DNA of 5,755 bases from an uncultured Rhodospirillaceae bacterium (GCA_900320035.1 ONQU01000116.1:1-5755); one strand, 5' to 3'. Positions 1 through 5,755 are shown, counted from the stretch's first letter. Notes: generated by a model from the letters alone, not told the origin. Numbers and translations are program-made.

Positions 1-8
1 AAATTTAT

Positions 9-83
9 TGGCTGGGGCGGCTGGATTCGAACCAACGAATGTCGGCACCAAAAGCCGATGCCTTACCACTTGGCGACGCCCCA
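9..83 (-). tRNA. tRNA-Gln (anticodon TTG)
   Basis: Read on the minus strand, this 75-nt segment folds into a complete cloverleaf. The acceptor stem TGGGGCG (83-77) pairs with CGCCCCA (19-13), followed by discriminator G and an encoded CCA (11-9). The D stem is GCC/GGC. The anticodon stem TCGGC/GCCGA encloses the loop TTTTGGT, which places anticodon TTG at 51-49, reading glutamine CAA/CAG codons. The T stem GTTGG/CCAGC encloses TTCGAAT. The overall sequence resembles alphaproteobacterial tRNA-Gln as I recall it. The gene points out of the window, so its 3' end, the usual integration target in tRNA genes, lies toward the left edge and away from the fic gene. Confidence 0.96.
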
Positions 84-119
84 ATATCCTCAGGTGTTAA
101 AGTCCAACAACGTGGCTTC

Positions 120-162
120 AAACACTCTTTTGTGATAAGTAACAACGATGTCAAGAGTGTTT
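120..162. repeat. 10-bp perfect inverted repeat upstream of tRNA-Gln
   Basis: AAACACTCTT (120-129) is the exact reverse complement of AAGAGTGTTT (153-162), with 23 nt between the arms. A third, imperfect copy in the same orientation as the second arm lies at 186-196: CAAGAGTTTTT against CAAGAGTGTTT at 152-162, 10 of 11 identical. The arms sit 36-80 bp upstream of the tRNA and 145-190 bp upstream of the fic start, so they could be an operator for either gene or a weak hairpin. The stem is seen directly; any function is inference. Confidence 0.6.
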
Positions 163-245
163 ATATGCTAAAAGAAATCATATTGCAAGAGTTTTTTTTA
201 TTTTTTTTGTATTTTGTGAATTTACGTTCAGATAGCGTCTTGATA

Positions 246-275
246 TTAACAATATATTAAGGCGACTTGTATATC
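246..275 (+). promoter_or_regulatory. candidate sigma70-type promoter of the fic gene
   Basis: TTAACA (246-251) matches the -35 consensus TTGACA at 5 of 6 positions. It is followed after 18 bp by TATATC (270-275), which matches TATAAT at 4 of 6. Transcription would start near 282 and leave a leader of about 25 nt before the GTG at 307. The surrounding DNA is very AT-rich, so chance matches are common. No clearer promoter was found in 84-306. Confidence 0.35.
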
Positions 276-306
276 TTAGGGCAAGGGTTTAAATCGGAGA
301 TTTAAC

Positions 307-1146
307 GTGTTACACATAGGAAATGTCGTACCATCACTTGAGATATTGCAGAAAATCAATGAAATAGATGCGTTTAAATATGCTTGGCTTAATCAGATGT
401 CTCAGAACAAAGTTCTGAAAAATGTTCATTATGCCGGTATTTATGATGTTATAAAGCCGGAATATGAGGTTATAACCCCAAAAACTGACAATAAAATGAT
501 GGAAAATTTATGGGCTGATCCTTCTTCTAATTTTCAAGGTTATAAAGAGCATAAAAATTACATACGTTTATTGAGATGTATTTTTGATAATTATAAATCT
601 CTTGCTTTGTCTGAAACTTTGATATTAAGAATGCATAAGCTACTGTTTAATAATATTATTGAAAAATGTGGAAAATATAAGAATAAACAGAATAGTATTT
701 TGGTTTATAATGTTGATTCTGGTGTTACGTATAGACTTTTCGAGCCGGCTTCGCCGCAAGATACGCCACAACTGATGCAAGAGCTGATTGCCTGGACGAA
801 TGAAAACTTACATAAAGGTATCTATCATCCGATTATTGTCATTGCATTGTTTGCCGATTATTTTTTAGCTATTCATCCTTTTAGGGAGGGTAATGGACGC
901 ATGATGCGGGCCTTGATTATGCTTTTAATGATGCAGGCCGGATATATTTATATGCCTTATAGTTCATTGGAAGCAATAATCAAAGCGAGCAAATCTGCTT
1001 ACTATCGGTCTTTATGGTTAACTCACCAAACAATTTGGAGCGATAAACCTAATTATGAACCGTGGCTGGCGTTTTTTGTTAAGTTGCTGGAAAAACAAAA
1101 ATTGCTTTTAGAAGAGAAGATATCCCCATTACTGCATAGTCTTTAA
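307..1146 (+). CDS. Fic-domain protein, probable protein AMP-transferase
   Basis: A 279-residue protein of the Fic family, whose members usually transfer AMP from ATP to Ser, Thr or Tyr hydroxyls of target proteins. The active-site motif is intact at residues 190-201 (HPFREGNGRMMR): His190 is the catalytic base, Glu194 holds Mg2+ and the GNGR loop binds phosphates. A flap-like stretch with YRLFEPASP (about residues 142-150) precedes it, as in typical Fic domains. The GTG start is chosen because GGAGA (296-300) lies 6 nt upstream. The self-inhibitory motif [S/T]xxxE[G/N] is not recognisable: the segment in the expected place reads NVHYAG (residues 39-44), with Ala where Glu is usual. A later SSNFQG segment also lacks the Glu. 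There is no C-terminal winged-helix domain, and no small antitoxin gene precedes it. GC is only 39/180 at 541-720. The target protein is unknown. Confidence 0.9.
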   Translation: MLHIGNVVPSLEILQKINEIDAFKYAWLNQMSQNKVLKNVHYAGIYDVIKPEYEVITPKTDNKMMENLWADPSSNFQGYKEHKNYIRLLRCIFDNYKSLALSETLILRMHKLLFNNIIEKCGKYKNKQNSILVYNVDSGVTYRLFEPASPQDTPQLMQELIAWTNENLHKGIYHPIIVIALFADYFLAIHPFREGNGRMMRALIMLLMMQAGYIYMPYSSLEAIIKASKSAYYRSLWLTHQTIWSDKPNYEPWLAFFVKLLEKQKLLLEEKISPLLHSL

Positions 1147-1284
1147 TACGAACTACACAACCAACGAAATGTTTCACGTGAAACATTTGGCCTTTTTCTG
1201 CTGAAAATCAATAAGTTAATTGTAATAAAAATATTCTGTTTTTATATGAATTTTATTATTTTATATAATACAGTCTTATTCATA
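1147..1284. other. convergent intergenic spacer holding parS
   Basis: This 138-bp spacer separates the ends of the fic and outer-membrane-protein genes. Apart from the parS palindrome and the TTTTT tract (1193-1197), it is an AT-rich run from about 1200 to 1284. I find no reading frame with start and ribosome binding site, and no GC-rich hairpin with a U-tract in either direction. The palindrome followed by TTTTT is the only candidate for ending fic transcription, and it has a 4-nt gap before the T tract. Confidence 0.55.
1170..1185. other. parS: parS centromere site (ParB-binding palindrome)
   Basis: The 16-bp palindrome TGTTTCACGTGAAACA matches the widely conserved bacterial chromosomal parS consensus (TGTTNCACGTGAAACA) at every position. 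The symmetry continues 3 bp on each side (AAA/TTT), giving a perfect 22-bp palindrome at 1167-1188. ParB loads as a CTP-dependent clamp at such sites and spreads to form the partition complex that segregates chromosome origins. The site lies 23 bp after the fic stop, in the spacer between two convergent genes. An exact match to one 16-mer in about 5.8 kb is expected roughly once per million random windows. It could also act as a hairpin, since TTTTT follows at 1193-1197, but the exact consensus favours parS. Chromosomal parS sites usually cluster near the replication origin. Confidence 0.88.
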
Positions 1285-2163
1285 TTACAGCTCCCATAAA
1301 TTACCGTAAGTGCCTTCAATGCCAATAATAGTGCTAGCCCCATAAGTATTTGAGCCGCGGTCTTCGGCACGGAAATATTGCACAAACGGACCGATCTGCA
1401 GACCGTTATAAATATCAACCATCATATTGGCTTTAGCGCTTAATTCATATTCAAAATCATGCGGATTATATGAACTATAGGTAAAATAATCGCGCCAATA
1501 AGTATCTAAGTTAAACACTATACCTTCGCGTAATTCATATTCTGCCACCATGCCGATTTCATAAGCAGCTTTGGTGGTCTTGTTGCTATTATAGGTAAAG
1601 TCATATTCGCCAACCAATGCGCCATATAAATTCTTAATGTATTTGCCGTCAAACATTTTCAAACCGGCCATACCGCGGAAAATTTTAGTACGTGGCGCAT
1701 CGTCATTCGGCTTAAATTCGGTTTGATAGGCTAAATTGCCAAACGGACCGACGTAAGCGCCCATATATTCCCACATTTTGCGAGCATAATCCGTTGCCAA
1801 CAAGATTTTATCGGCGGTTTCGTTTTCCACATTAGGGCCATCAACCGGTTTTAGCTTGGTTTTACCATATTCCATAAAGAGGGTATTTTCCCATTTATAA
1901 CCTTCTTTTTCTTGGGTTAAGGCAAAGTCAAAAACACCTTTAACCACCGTTTCGCTATCGCCGCTTAATTGCGAATTTGGCGAGTCTTTATATTCTTTGG
2001 CATGTGAAACTTCGGTAGAAGTCAGCTGTATGGAAGCTTTTTTCAAATTTGCTGACCAACCGAGTTTTTCCGAGCCGGCACCTTCAGGCGCAATTTGATC
2101 GGCAGCCTGAGCGGTTGATACAGCCAACAATGGCAATAAAAAAAGCGATAATTTCATATTCAT
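1285..2163 (-). CDS. putative outer-membrane beta-barrel protein, family not recognised
   Basis: A 292-residue protein with a clear Sec signal peptide: Lys4, a hydrophobic core at residues 5-15 and AQA|AD cleavage after residue 20. The mature part is rich in aromatic and glycine residues and has alternating polar/hydrophobic stretches typical of transmembrane beta strands, for example residues 91-100, 136-150, 178-191, 201-212, 255-265 and 276-290. Between them are charged and Asn-rich turns. It has no cysteine. The last residue is Leu (LWEL) rather than the common terminal Phe, although Trp is third from the end. I cannot assign it to a named family; DUF481-like or porin-like barrels are possibilities. 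The first of two possible ATGs (2163) is preferred because AAAGGA (2176-2171) lies 7 nt upstream. It is co-directional with the DUF192 gene 74 bp upstream but probably has its own promoter. Beta-barrel structure is inference from sequence texture. Confidence 0.75.
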   Translation of the reverse strand: MNMKLSLFLLPLLAVSTAQAADQIAPEGAGSEKLGWSANLKKASIQLTSTEVSHAKEYKDSPNSQLSGDSETVVKGVFDFALTQEKEGYKWENTLFMEYGKTKLKPVDGPNVENETADKILLATDYARKMWEYMGAYVGPFGNLAYQTEFKPNDDAPRTKIFRGMAGLKMFDGKYIKNLYGALVGEYDFTYNSNKTTKAAYEIGMVAEYELREGIVFNLDTYWRDYFTYSSYNPHDFEYELSAKANMMVDIYNGLQIGPFVQYFRAEDRGSNTYGASTIIGIEGTYGNLWEL

Positions 2164-2198
2164 AGCATAATCCTTTGTTTTATATTAATCCTACCGGT

Positions 2199-2228
2199 AA
2201 TATAAATAGATATTGTGAATACGGTAAA
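2199..2228 (-). promoter_or_regulatory. candidate promoter of the outer-membrane-protein gene
   Basis: On the minus strand, TTTACC (2228-2223) can serve as a -35 element. It is followed after 17 or 18 bp by TTATAT (2205-2200) or TATATT (2204-2199) as a -10. Transcription would start near 2192, inside or beside the 8-bp palindrome TACCGGTA (2192-2199), leaving a leader of about 28 nt. The match is moderate and the region is AT-rich. Confidence 0.35.
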
Positions 2229-2237
2229 GAATTATGA

Positions 2238-2681
2238 TTATTTTATCAGCTTTTTGTGGATAAAATCACCGGCTTGAAGATGATGCTTTTGACTTTGTCC
2301 GCCGTTAATTTCCAGAACATAGGTTGGTCTGCGTGGAGGCCAAATAAGTGAGGTATCTTGTGGCTCGGCATTTTCTTTAATGAAAAATATTTGACCATTT
2401 TCATCAATAAACAGAATATCGAGAGCAATCAAAGTGTTTTTCATCCAAAAGGCAATAGGGGTTTCAGCCGGAACGATTGTCATATCAAACCACATACCTT
2501 GATTTTGCGGCAGTTTTTGCCGTTCCATTAAACCTTTTTCGATTTTCTGCGGTGTATCGGCAATTTCGACATCATAAGCTTGTTTGAGTTCATTTTGCGG
2601 CGATAATATTTCGATTTTTTGAGCCTGAACCGCGAATGGCAGCAAAAATATACCTATAAAATAAGCTATAATTTTTCGCAT
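2238..2681 (-). CDS. exported DUF192 family protein
   Basis: A 147-residue periplasmic protein of the DUF192 family, a small widely distributed domain whose biochemical role I do not know. The start at 2681 is preferred over an upstream in-frame ATG at 2732. It has a strong binding site (GAGG at 2690-2687, 5 nt away) and puts a signal peptide at the N-terminus: Arg2-Lys3, a hydrophobic core at residues 4-18 and VQA|QK cleavage after residue 20. Family hallmarks appear in order: GLMERQKLP (50-58), GMWFDM (62-67), FWMKNTLIALDILFID (78-93), then an Asn-Ala-x-Pro segment and YVLEINGG near the C-terminus. The length is normal for one signal peptide plus one domain. It is divergent from recJ and lies upstream of the outer-membrane-protein gene on the same strand. 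A perfect DnaA-box sequence falls inside its last codons. Confidence 0.9.
   Translation of the reverse strand: MRKIIAYFIGIFLLPFAVQAQKIEILSPQNELKQAYDVEIADTPQKIEKGLMERQKLPQNQGMWFDMTIVPAETPIAFWMKNTLIALDILFIDENGQIFFIKENAEPQDTSLIWPPRRPTYVLEINGGQSQKHHLQAGDFIHKKLIK
2255..2263 (-). other. single perfect DnaA-box sequence within a gene
   Basis: The minus strand reads TTATCCACA, the consensus DnaA-binding 9-mer. It overlaps codons for Phe-Ile-His-Lys near the end of the DUF192 gene. A one-mismatch relative (TGTGAATAC against TGTGNATAA) lies at 2214-2222 in the adjoining AT-rich spacer. About 0.04 perfect copies are expected by chance in a random window of this size counting both strands, so it may be coincidence. 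It is listed because a parS site lies about 1.1 kb away. Confidence 0.3.
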
Positions 2682-2718
2682 ATTTACCTCTTTCAGCCGT
2701 TGAATGATTTGTAAAATT

Positions 2719-2733
2719 GTTGTTAATAACAAC
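2719..2733. repeat. short inverted repeat in the divergent promoter region
   Basis: GTTGTTA (2719-2725) and TAACAAC (2727-2733) are perfect reverse complements around a single central A. The element lies in the 109-bp region between the DUF192 start (2681) and recJ (2791), about 40 bp from the former and 58 bp from the latter, a position suited to an operator. On the plus side, TATAAA (2765-2770) could be a -10 box for recJ, but I see no good -35 at the usual spacing. No confident promoter is assigned. Confidence 0.4.
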
Positions 2734-2790
2734 TTTTATCAACCTTGTTTTACTTTAAAAATTATATAAAATCAACACGATTTAATAAAT

Positions 2791-4563
2791 ATGGTGATAA
2801 AGGTGCAAGACGGAAAAAACTCTTTAGGCGGTAATGTTTGGCAGCGAGCAGAAGTTGATGATGCATGGTGCGGACGCGTTTCGCAGGCCTATAATCTACC
2901 CCTATATATTGCCGAATTACTATATATTCGTGGGATAGAATTTACTGAAGTGGCGCAATTTTTACAACCGCGTCTTAAAGATTGGATGCCGGATCCTTAT
3001 GTGCTTAAAGATATGCAACGTGCAGCCGAGCGCGTGGCTGAAGCAATTATAAAACAGGAAAAAATGGCCATCATCGGTGATTATGACGTTGATGGCGCAA
3101 CCTCCACGGCTGAATTAGTGCGCTTTCTGCGGACGACCGGAGTTGAGCCGCTGATACACATTCCGACACGTGAAGAAGGCTATGGACCAAGTGATGTGGC
3201 TTTTAATGAATTTAAAGCCGCTGATGCCCATTTAGTCATAACCATTGATTGCGGGACAACGGCATTTGATGTTTTGAATCGGGCGGCCGCTGATGGTTTT
3301 GAAATTATTGTTTTGGATCATCACGAGGCAGAGGCGATATTGCCGAATGTTTATGCAGTGGTTAATCCCAAGCGTTTAGATGAAACGAATACCTATAAAT
3401 ATCTGAATTATATGTCGGCGGTAGGGGTTGGCTTTATGTTTTTGGTAGCGGTCAATCGCTTACTGCGTGAGCAAGGGTTTTATACGACGCATGAAGCACC
3501 GGAACTGATGAATTTGTTGGATTTGGTGGCGCTTGGTACGGTTTGCGATGTGGTGCCGTTGTTGGGCTTAAATCGAGCTTATGTGGCACAAGGCTTAAAA
3601 GTGATGGCGGCTCAGCAAAATTTGGGCTTAAAGCAGTTGATGCGGATTGCTAAAATGGAAACAGCGCCGCGTGCTTATCATTTGGGTTTTACTTTAGGGC
3701 CGCGGATTAACGCTTGTGGGCGTGTCGGTGATGCGGCGTTGGGTAGTCGGCTATTATTGACGCAAGATGAGAATGAAGCGCAACAGCTGGCTGCAAAATT
3801 TGATACGCTAAATGGTGAACGTAAAGATTTAGAAAACTATGTTTTGTTAGAGGCAATTGAGCAAGTCGAAGCACAGCCGCAACAATATCCGATGGCCTTT
3901 GTGTATGGTAAAAATTGGCACCAAGGAGTGATTGGTATTGTAGCCGGAAAACTGCGCGAACGCTATAATGTACCGGCGTTTGTGATGAGTATTGAGCCTG
4001 ATGAAGTCAAAGGTTCGGCACGCTCGGTTGAAGGTGTGGATTTAGGAATGCTGATTATGGCGGCGCGAGAAAACGGTGTGATTACCGGTGGTGGGGGGCA
4101 TACCATGGCGGCCGGCTTTTCTTTAGCAGAAGAACAAATTTCGGCATTTCAACACTTTGTCGGCGAATATATATTAAAGCACATAGGTGCGGAAAAGGTA
4201 GCGCCGATATTAAATATTGACTGTGTGGTTAATTTAGCGGCAGTAAATATTGAATTTGCTGAAGAATTAGCAAAATTAGAACCTTTTGGCACAGGCAATC
4301 CAGAGCCGCAGGTTATGGTGCCAAATGTGATCATTGCCAGACCGCAAATTATTGGCAGCGGTCATGTTAGGTGTTTTTTAACATCGCCAACCGGAGCATC
4401 GGTATCAGCGGTGGCTTTTCGCTGTGCCGACAATGAAATAGGACAGGCCTTACTTAATGGACATGGTGATATGTATGATGTTGTCGGGCACATTAAACTT
4501 GATGAATGGCAAGGACGTAAAAAAGTACAAATGATTATTAACGATATAATGAGGAAATCATGA
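2791..4563 (+). CDS. recJ: single-stranded-DNA-specific 5'-3' exonuclease RecJ
   Basis: A 590-residue cytoplasmic DHH-superfamily nuclease that degrades single-stranded DNA 5' to 3' in recombinational repair, mismatch repair and processing of stalled forks. E. coli RecJ has 577 residues. The metal-binding motifs are all present: DYDVDG (97-102), IDCG with Asp153, DHH (176-178), TVCDVVPL with Asp253, and RINACGR (305-311). The C-terminal DHHA1-type part has HQGVIGIVAGKLRER and GGGGHTMAAG (433-442), followed by a probable OB-fold with EPFGTGNPEPQ. The ATG at 2791 has no Shine-Dalgarno sequence. A GTG at 2803 is preceded by GGTGAT (2793-2798), which fits the ribosome's anti-SD, so the true start may be four codons later. 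It begins a tight cluster: its TGA overlaps the next ATG in an ATGA. Confidence 0.97.
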   Translation: MVIKVQDGKNSLGGNVWQRAEVDDAWCGRVSQAYNLPLYIAELLYIRGIEFTEVAQFLQPRLKDWMPDPYVLKDMQRAAERVAEAIIKQEKMAIIGDYDVDGATSTAELVRFLRTTGVEPLIHIPTREEGYGPSDVAFNEFKAADAHLVITIDCGTTAFDVLNRAAADGFEIIVLDHHEAEAILPNVYAVVNPKRLDETNTYKYLNYMSAVGVGFMFLVAVNRLLREQGFYTTHEAPELMNLLDLVALGTVCDVVPLLGLNRAYVAQGLKVMAAQQNLGLKQLMRIAKMETAPRAYHLGFTLGPRINACGRVGDAALGSRLLLTQDENEAQQLAAKFDTLNGERKDLENYVLLEAIEQVEAQPQQYPMAFVYGKNWHQGVIGIVAGKLRERYNVPAFVMSIEPDEVKGSARSVEGVDLGMLIMAARENGVITGGGGHTMAAGFSLAEEQISAFQHFVGEYILKHIGAEKVAPILNIDCVVNLAAVNIEFAEELAKLEPFGTGNPEPQVMVPNVIIARPQIIGSGHVRCFLTSPTGASVSAVAFRCADNEIGQALLNGHGDMYDVVGHIKLDEWQGRKKVQMIINDIMRKS

Positions 4564-5207
4564 CTGATAATATGCAAACGAAATTTTGGCGCAAGCTGAA
4601 AAACTATCTTTTAACCGGTGTTATTGTGGTTGCGCCGGTGGCAATTACGGCGTATATGTCTTATCATCTGGTCGTTTGGATTAACGAAGTAACCAGTCGC
4701 TTAATTCCGCAACAATGGCGAATTGGTAATTTTGTGCCGTATGCTGTACCGGGGTTGGGGCTTATTTTACTGATTGTGATTCTAATTTTTATCGGTATGT
4801 TTACCACCGGATGGGCCGGTAAATTTTTCGTTCGTCTATGGGAAAAAATTATTCGTAAAATGCCTGTTGTTTCAAGCTTTTATTCGTTGATGAAACAAAT
4901 ATTTGAAACATTTTTATCGCAAAAATCGCGTTCATTCAGCGAAGTGGTTTTGGTGCAATATCCAAGACCGGGAATGTGGACTATCGCTTTCGTCAGTAAG
5001 GACCAAACGCAAGGCGAAATTGCCGATAAAACCAAACAGAATTTGATGAGCATTTATGTGCCGACAACCCCAAATCCAACTTCGGGATTTTTGATTTTTG
5101 TACCGCAAAATGATGTGATTAAGTTAGACATGAGTGTTGAAGACGGCATTAAATATGTGTTATCTTGCGGTATTGTTACACCGGAAACTTTAGAGATACG
5201 GGACTAG
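4560..5207 (+). CDS. DUF502 inner-membrane protein
   Basis: A 215-residue protein of the DUF502 family, which also includes the plant COV/LCV proteins; its molecular function is not established. Two hydrophobic segments span the inner membrane: about residues 17-41 and 64-83, the latter beginning VPGLGL. A soluble C-terminal domain follows. Family signatures include the Pro-Gly-Leu-Gly entry to the second segment, Gly79 and Gly84-Trp85 at its end, PNPTSGF (171-177) and the following FVP and LDMSVEDGIKY segments. The ATG at 4560 overlaps the recJ stop in ATGA and has AGGA (4552-4555) 4 nt upstream. A second ATG at 4572 is possible but lies too far from that site. Overlap with recJ and a 3-bp gap to pagP indicate co-transcription. 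A role in envelope maintenance is only suggested by the pagP neighbour. Confidence 0.92.
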   Translation: MTDNMQTKFWRKLKNYLLTGVIVVAPVAITAYMSYHLVVWINEVTSRLIPQQWRIGNFVPYAVPGLGLILLIVILIFIGMFTTGWAGKFFVRLWEKIIRKMPVVSSFYSLMKQIFETFLSQKSRSFSEVVLVQYPRPGMWTIAFVSKDQTQGEIADKTKQNLMSIYVPTTPNPTSGFLIFVPQNDVIKLDMSVEDGIKYVLSCGIVTPETLEIRD

Positions 5208-5210
5208 AAG

Positions 5211-5755
5211 ATGAAAAAGATTTTATATTGTGTTGTACTATGTTTAGTTTGGACTTTGCCGGCAAAGGCTTCGTGGACAGATAAACTGATTGAATGGAAA
5301 GATTTTATTGTTGAGGATATTAAAGATATTCGTTGTCAGCATCGTTATGATGTATATGTGCCGTTTTATGCCTGGCATAATCGGCTGACTTATGACAGGG
5401 AACATATCAATAAATATAATGAACATCCGTGGGGAGCAGGGCTTGGTATATCGCATTATAATGCCGAGCATACGTGGTCAGGGATTTATGCAATGGCATT
5501 CAAAGACTCTAATTCGTATGTGGAAACATATTTCGGATATGCCAGACAGTGGAATAAGACTTTTGGTGAACACCATGATTGGAAAATTGGCGCCGGCTAT
5601 ACGCTTGGTTTGACACAACGTCATGAATATGCTTATATTCCGGTACCATTGCCGTTGCCATTGATTGGTGTCGGTTATAAGCGTTTACATATTCAAGCAG
5701 CCTATGTACCGGGGGTAAAAAACGACGGTAATGTTTTATTTGCTTTCGGACGGGT
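5211..5755 (+). CDS. pagP: lipid A palmitoyltransferase PagP (3' end cut by the window)
   Basis: The frame from ATG 5211 is open to the window edge (181 full codons) and encodes PagP, an outer-membrane eight-stranded barrel that moves a palmitoyl chain from a phospholipid to lipid A. The signal peptide has Lys2-Lys3, a hydrophobic core and AKA|S cleavage after residue 20, with no lipobox. The amphipathic N-terminal helix (about 22-40) is followed by YDVYVPFYAWHNR (46-58), RPWG-like HPWGAGLGIS (72-81), YAMAFKDS (93-100) and IPVPLPLPLIGVGY. The catalytic triad is conserved as His56, Asp99 and Ser100; the His-Asp spacing of 43 is the same as in E. coli PagP (mature His33/Asp76/Ser77). The visible end, NVLFAFGR, corresponds to the last strand, so only a few codons are missing. 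The gene begins 3 bp after the DUF502 stop; ACGGGA (5198-5203) is the likely, weak binding site. PagP is best known from gammaproteobacteria and Bordetella. Confidence 0.94.
   Translation, partial: MKKILYCVVLCLVWTLPAKASWTDKLIEWKDFIVEDIKDIRCQHRYDVYVPFYAWHNRLTYDREHINKYNEHPWGAGLGISHYNAEHTWSGIYAMAFKDSNSYVETYFGYARQWNKTFGEHHDWKIGAGYTLGLTQRHEYAYIPVPLPLPLIGVGYKRLHIQAAYVPGVKNDGNVLFAFGR

Noticed and set aside
39..260. Plus-strand open frame of 73 codons starting inside the tRNA-Gln region
   Set aside because: Its first 15 codons are antisense to the tRNA, it has no ribosome binding site, and its second half is low-complexity Phe/Leu from a T-rich tract.
9..1146. Genomic island inserted at tRNA-Gln carrying fic
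   Set aside because: The tRNA 3' end, where integrases normally act, faces the left edge away from fic, and no integrase or attachment-site duplicate is present in the window.
1167..1197. Palindrome plus TTTTT as an ordinary intrinsic terminator for fic
   Set aside because: The symmetric centre CACGTG leaves little loop, 4 nt separate the stem from the T tract, and the core matches parS exactly. A secondary terminator role is not excluded.
2682..2732. Longer DUF192 protein starting at ATG 2732
   Set aside because: The extra 17 residues would bury the signal peptide, and the start at 2681 has a strong GAGG site at proper spacing.
4149..4577. Two minus-strand open frames (61 and 71 codons) opposite the end of recJ
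   Set aside because: They are antisense to conserved RecJ coding sequence and have Ser/Thr/Cys-rich compositions typical of shadow frames.
5244..5613. Open frames on both strands overlapping pagP
   Set aside because: The pagP frame carries the full set of family motifs and conserved catalytic residues, so these other frames are shadows.

Overview
The window looks like chromosomal DNA from an AT-leaning Gram-negative bacterium, most plausibly an alphaproteobacterium. The tRNA-Gln is of alphaproteobacterial type, the RecJ N-terminus resembles alphaproteobacterial RecJ, and three gene products carry export signals, two of them for outer-membrane proteins. The taxonomic placement is inference from recalled family resemblance, not from a search.

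Layout from left to right. A tRNA-Gln(UUG) gene lies on the minus strand at the left edge. An AT-rich 223-bp spacer follows, containing a 10-bp inverted repeat, a third partial copy of the same element and a candidate promoter. Next is a plus-strand gene for a Fic-domain AMP-transferase (307-1146) with an intact catalytic motif but no recognisable inhibitory glutamate motif. The spacer between this gene and the convergent minus-strand gene holds an exact 16-bp parS site (1170-1185), the loading site for chromosome-partition protein ParB. Two minus-strand genes follow: a putative outer-membrane beta-barrel protein (1285-2163) and an exported DUF192 protein (2238-2681). A divergent 109-bp promoter region separates these from a tight plus-strand cluster: recJ (2791-4563), a DUF502 inner-membrane protein overlapping it by 4 bp, and pagP (lipid A palmitoyltransferase) starting 3 bp after the DUF502 stop. 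pagP runs off the right edge with probably only a few codons missing.

How the genes relate. recJ, the DUF502 gene and pagP are spaced as one transcription unit, although they join DNA repair to envelope modification. The two minus-strand genes and the last two plus-strand genes all concern the envelope. The parS site suggests that the locus lies in the origin-proximal part of the chromosome. The most notable points are the parS site, the Fic protein without a visible brake, and a pagP gene in a probable alphaproteobacterium. I see no CRISPR array, transposase or phage genes.
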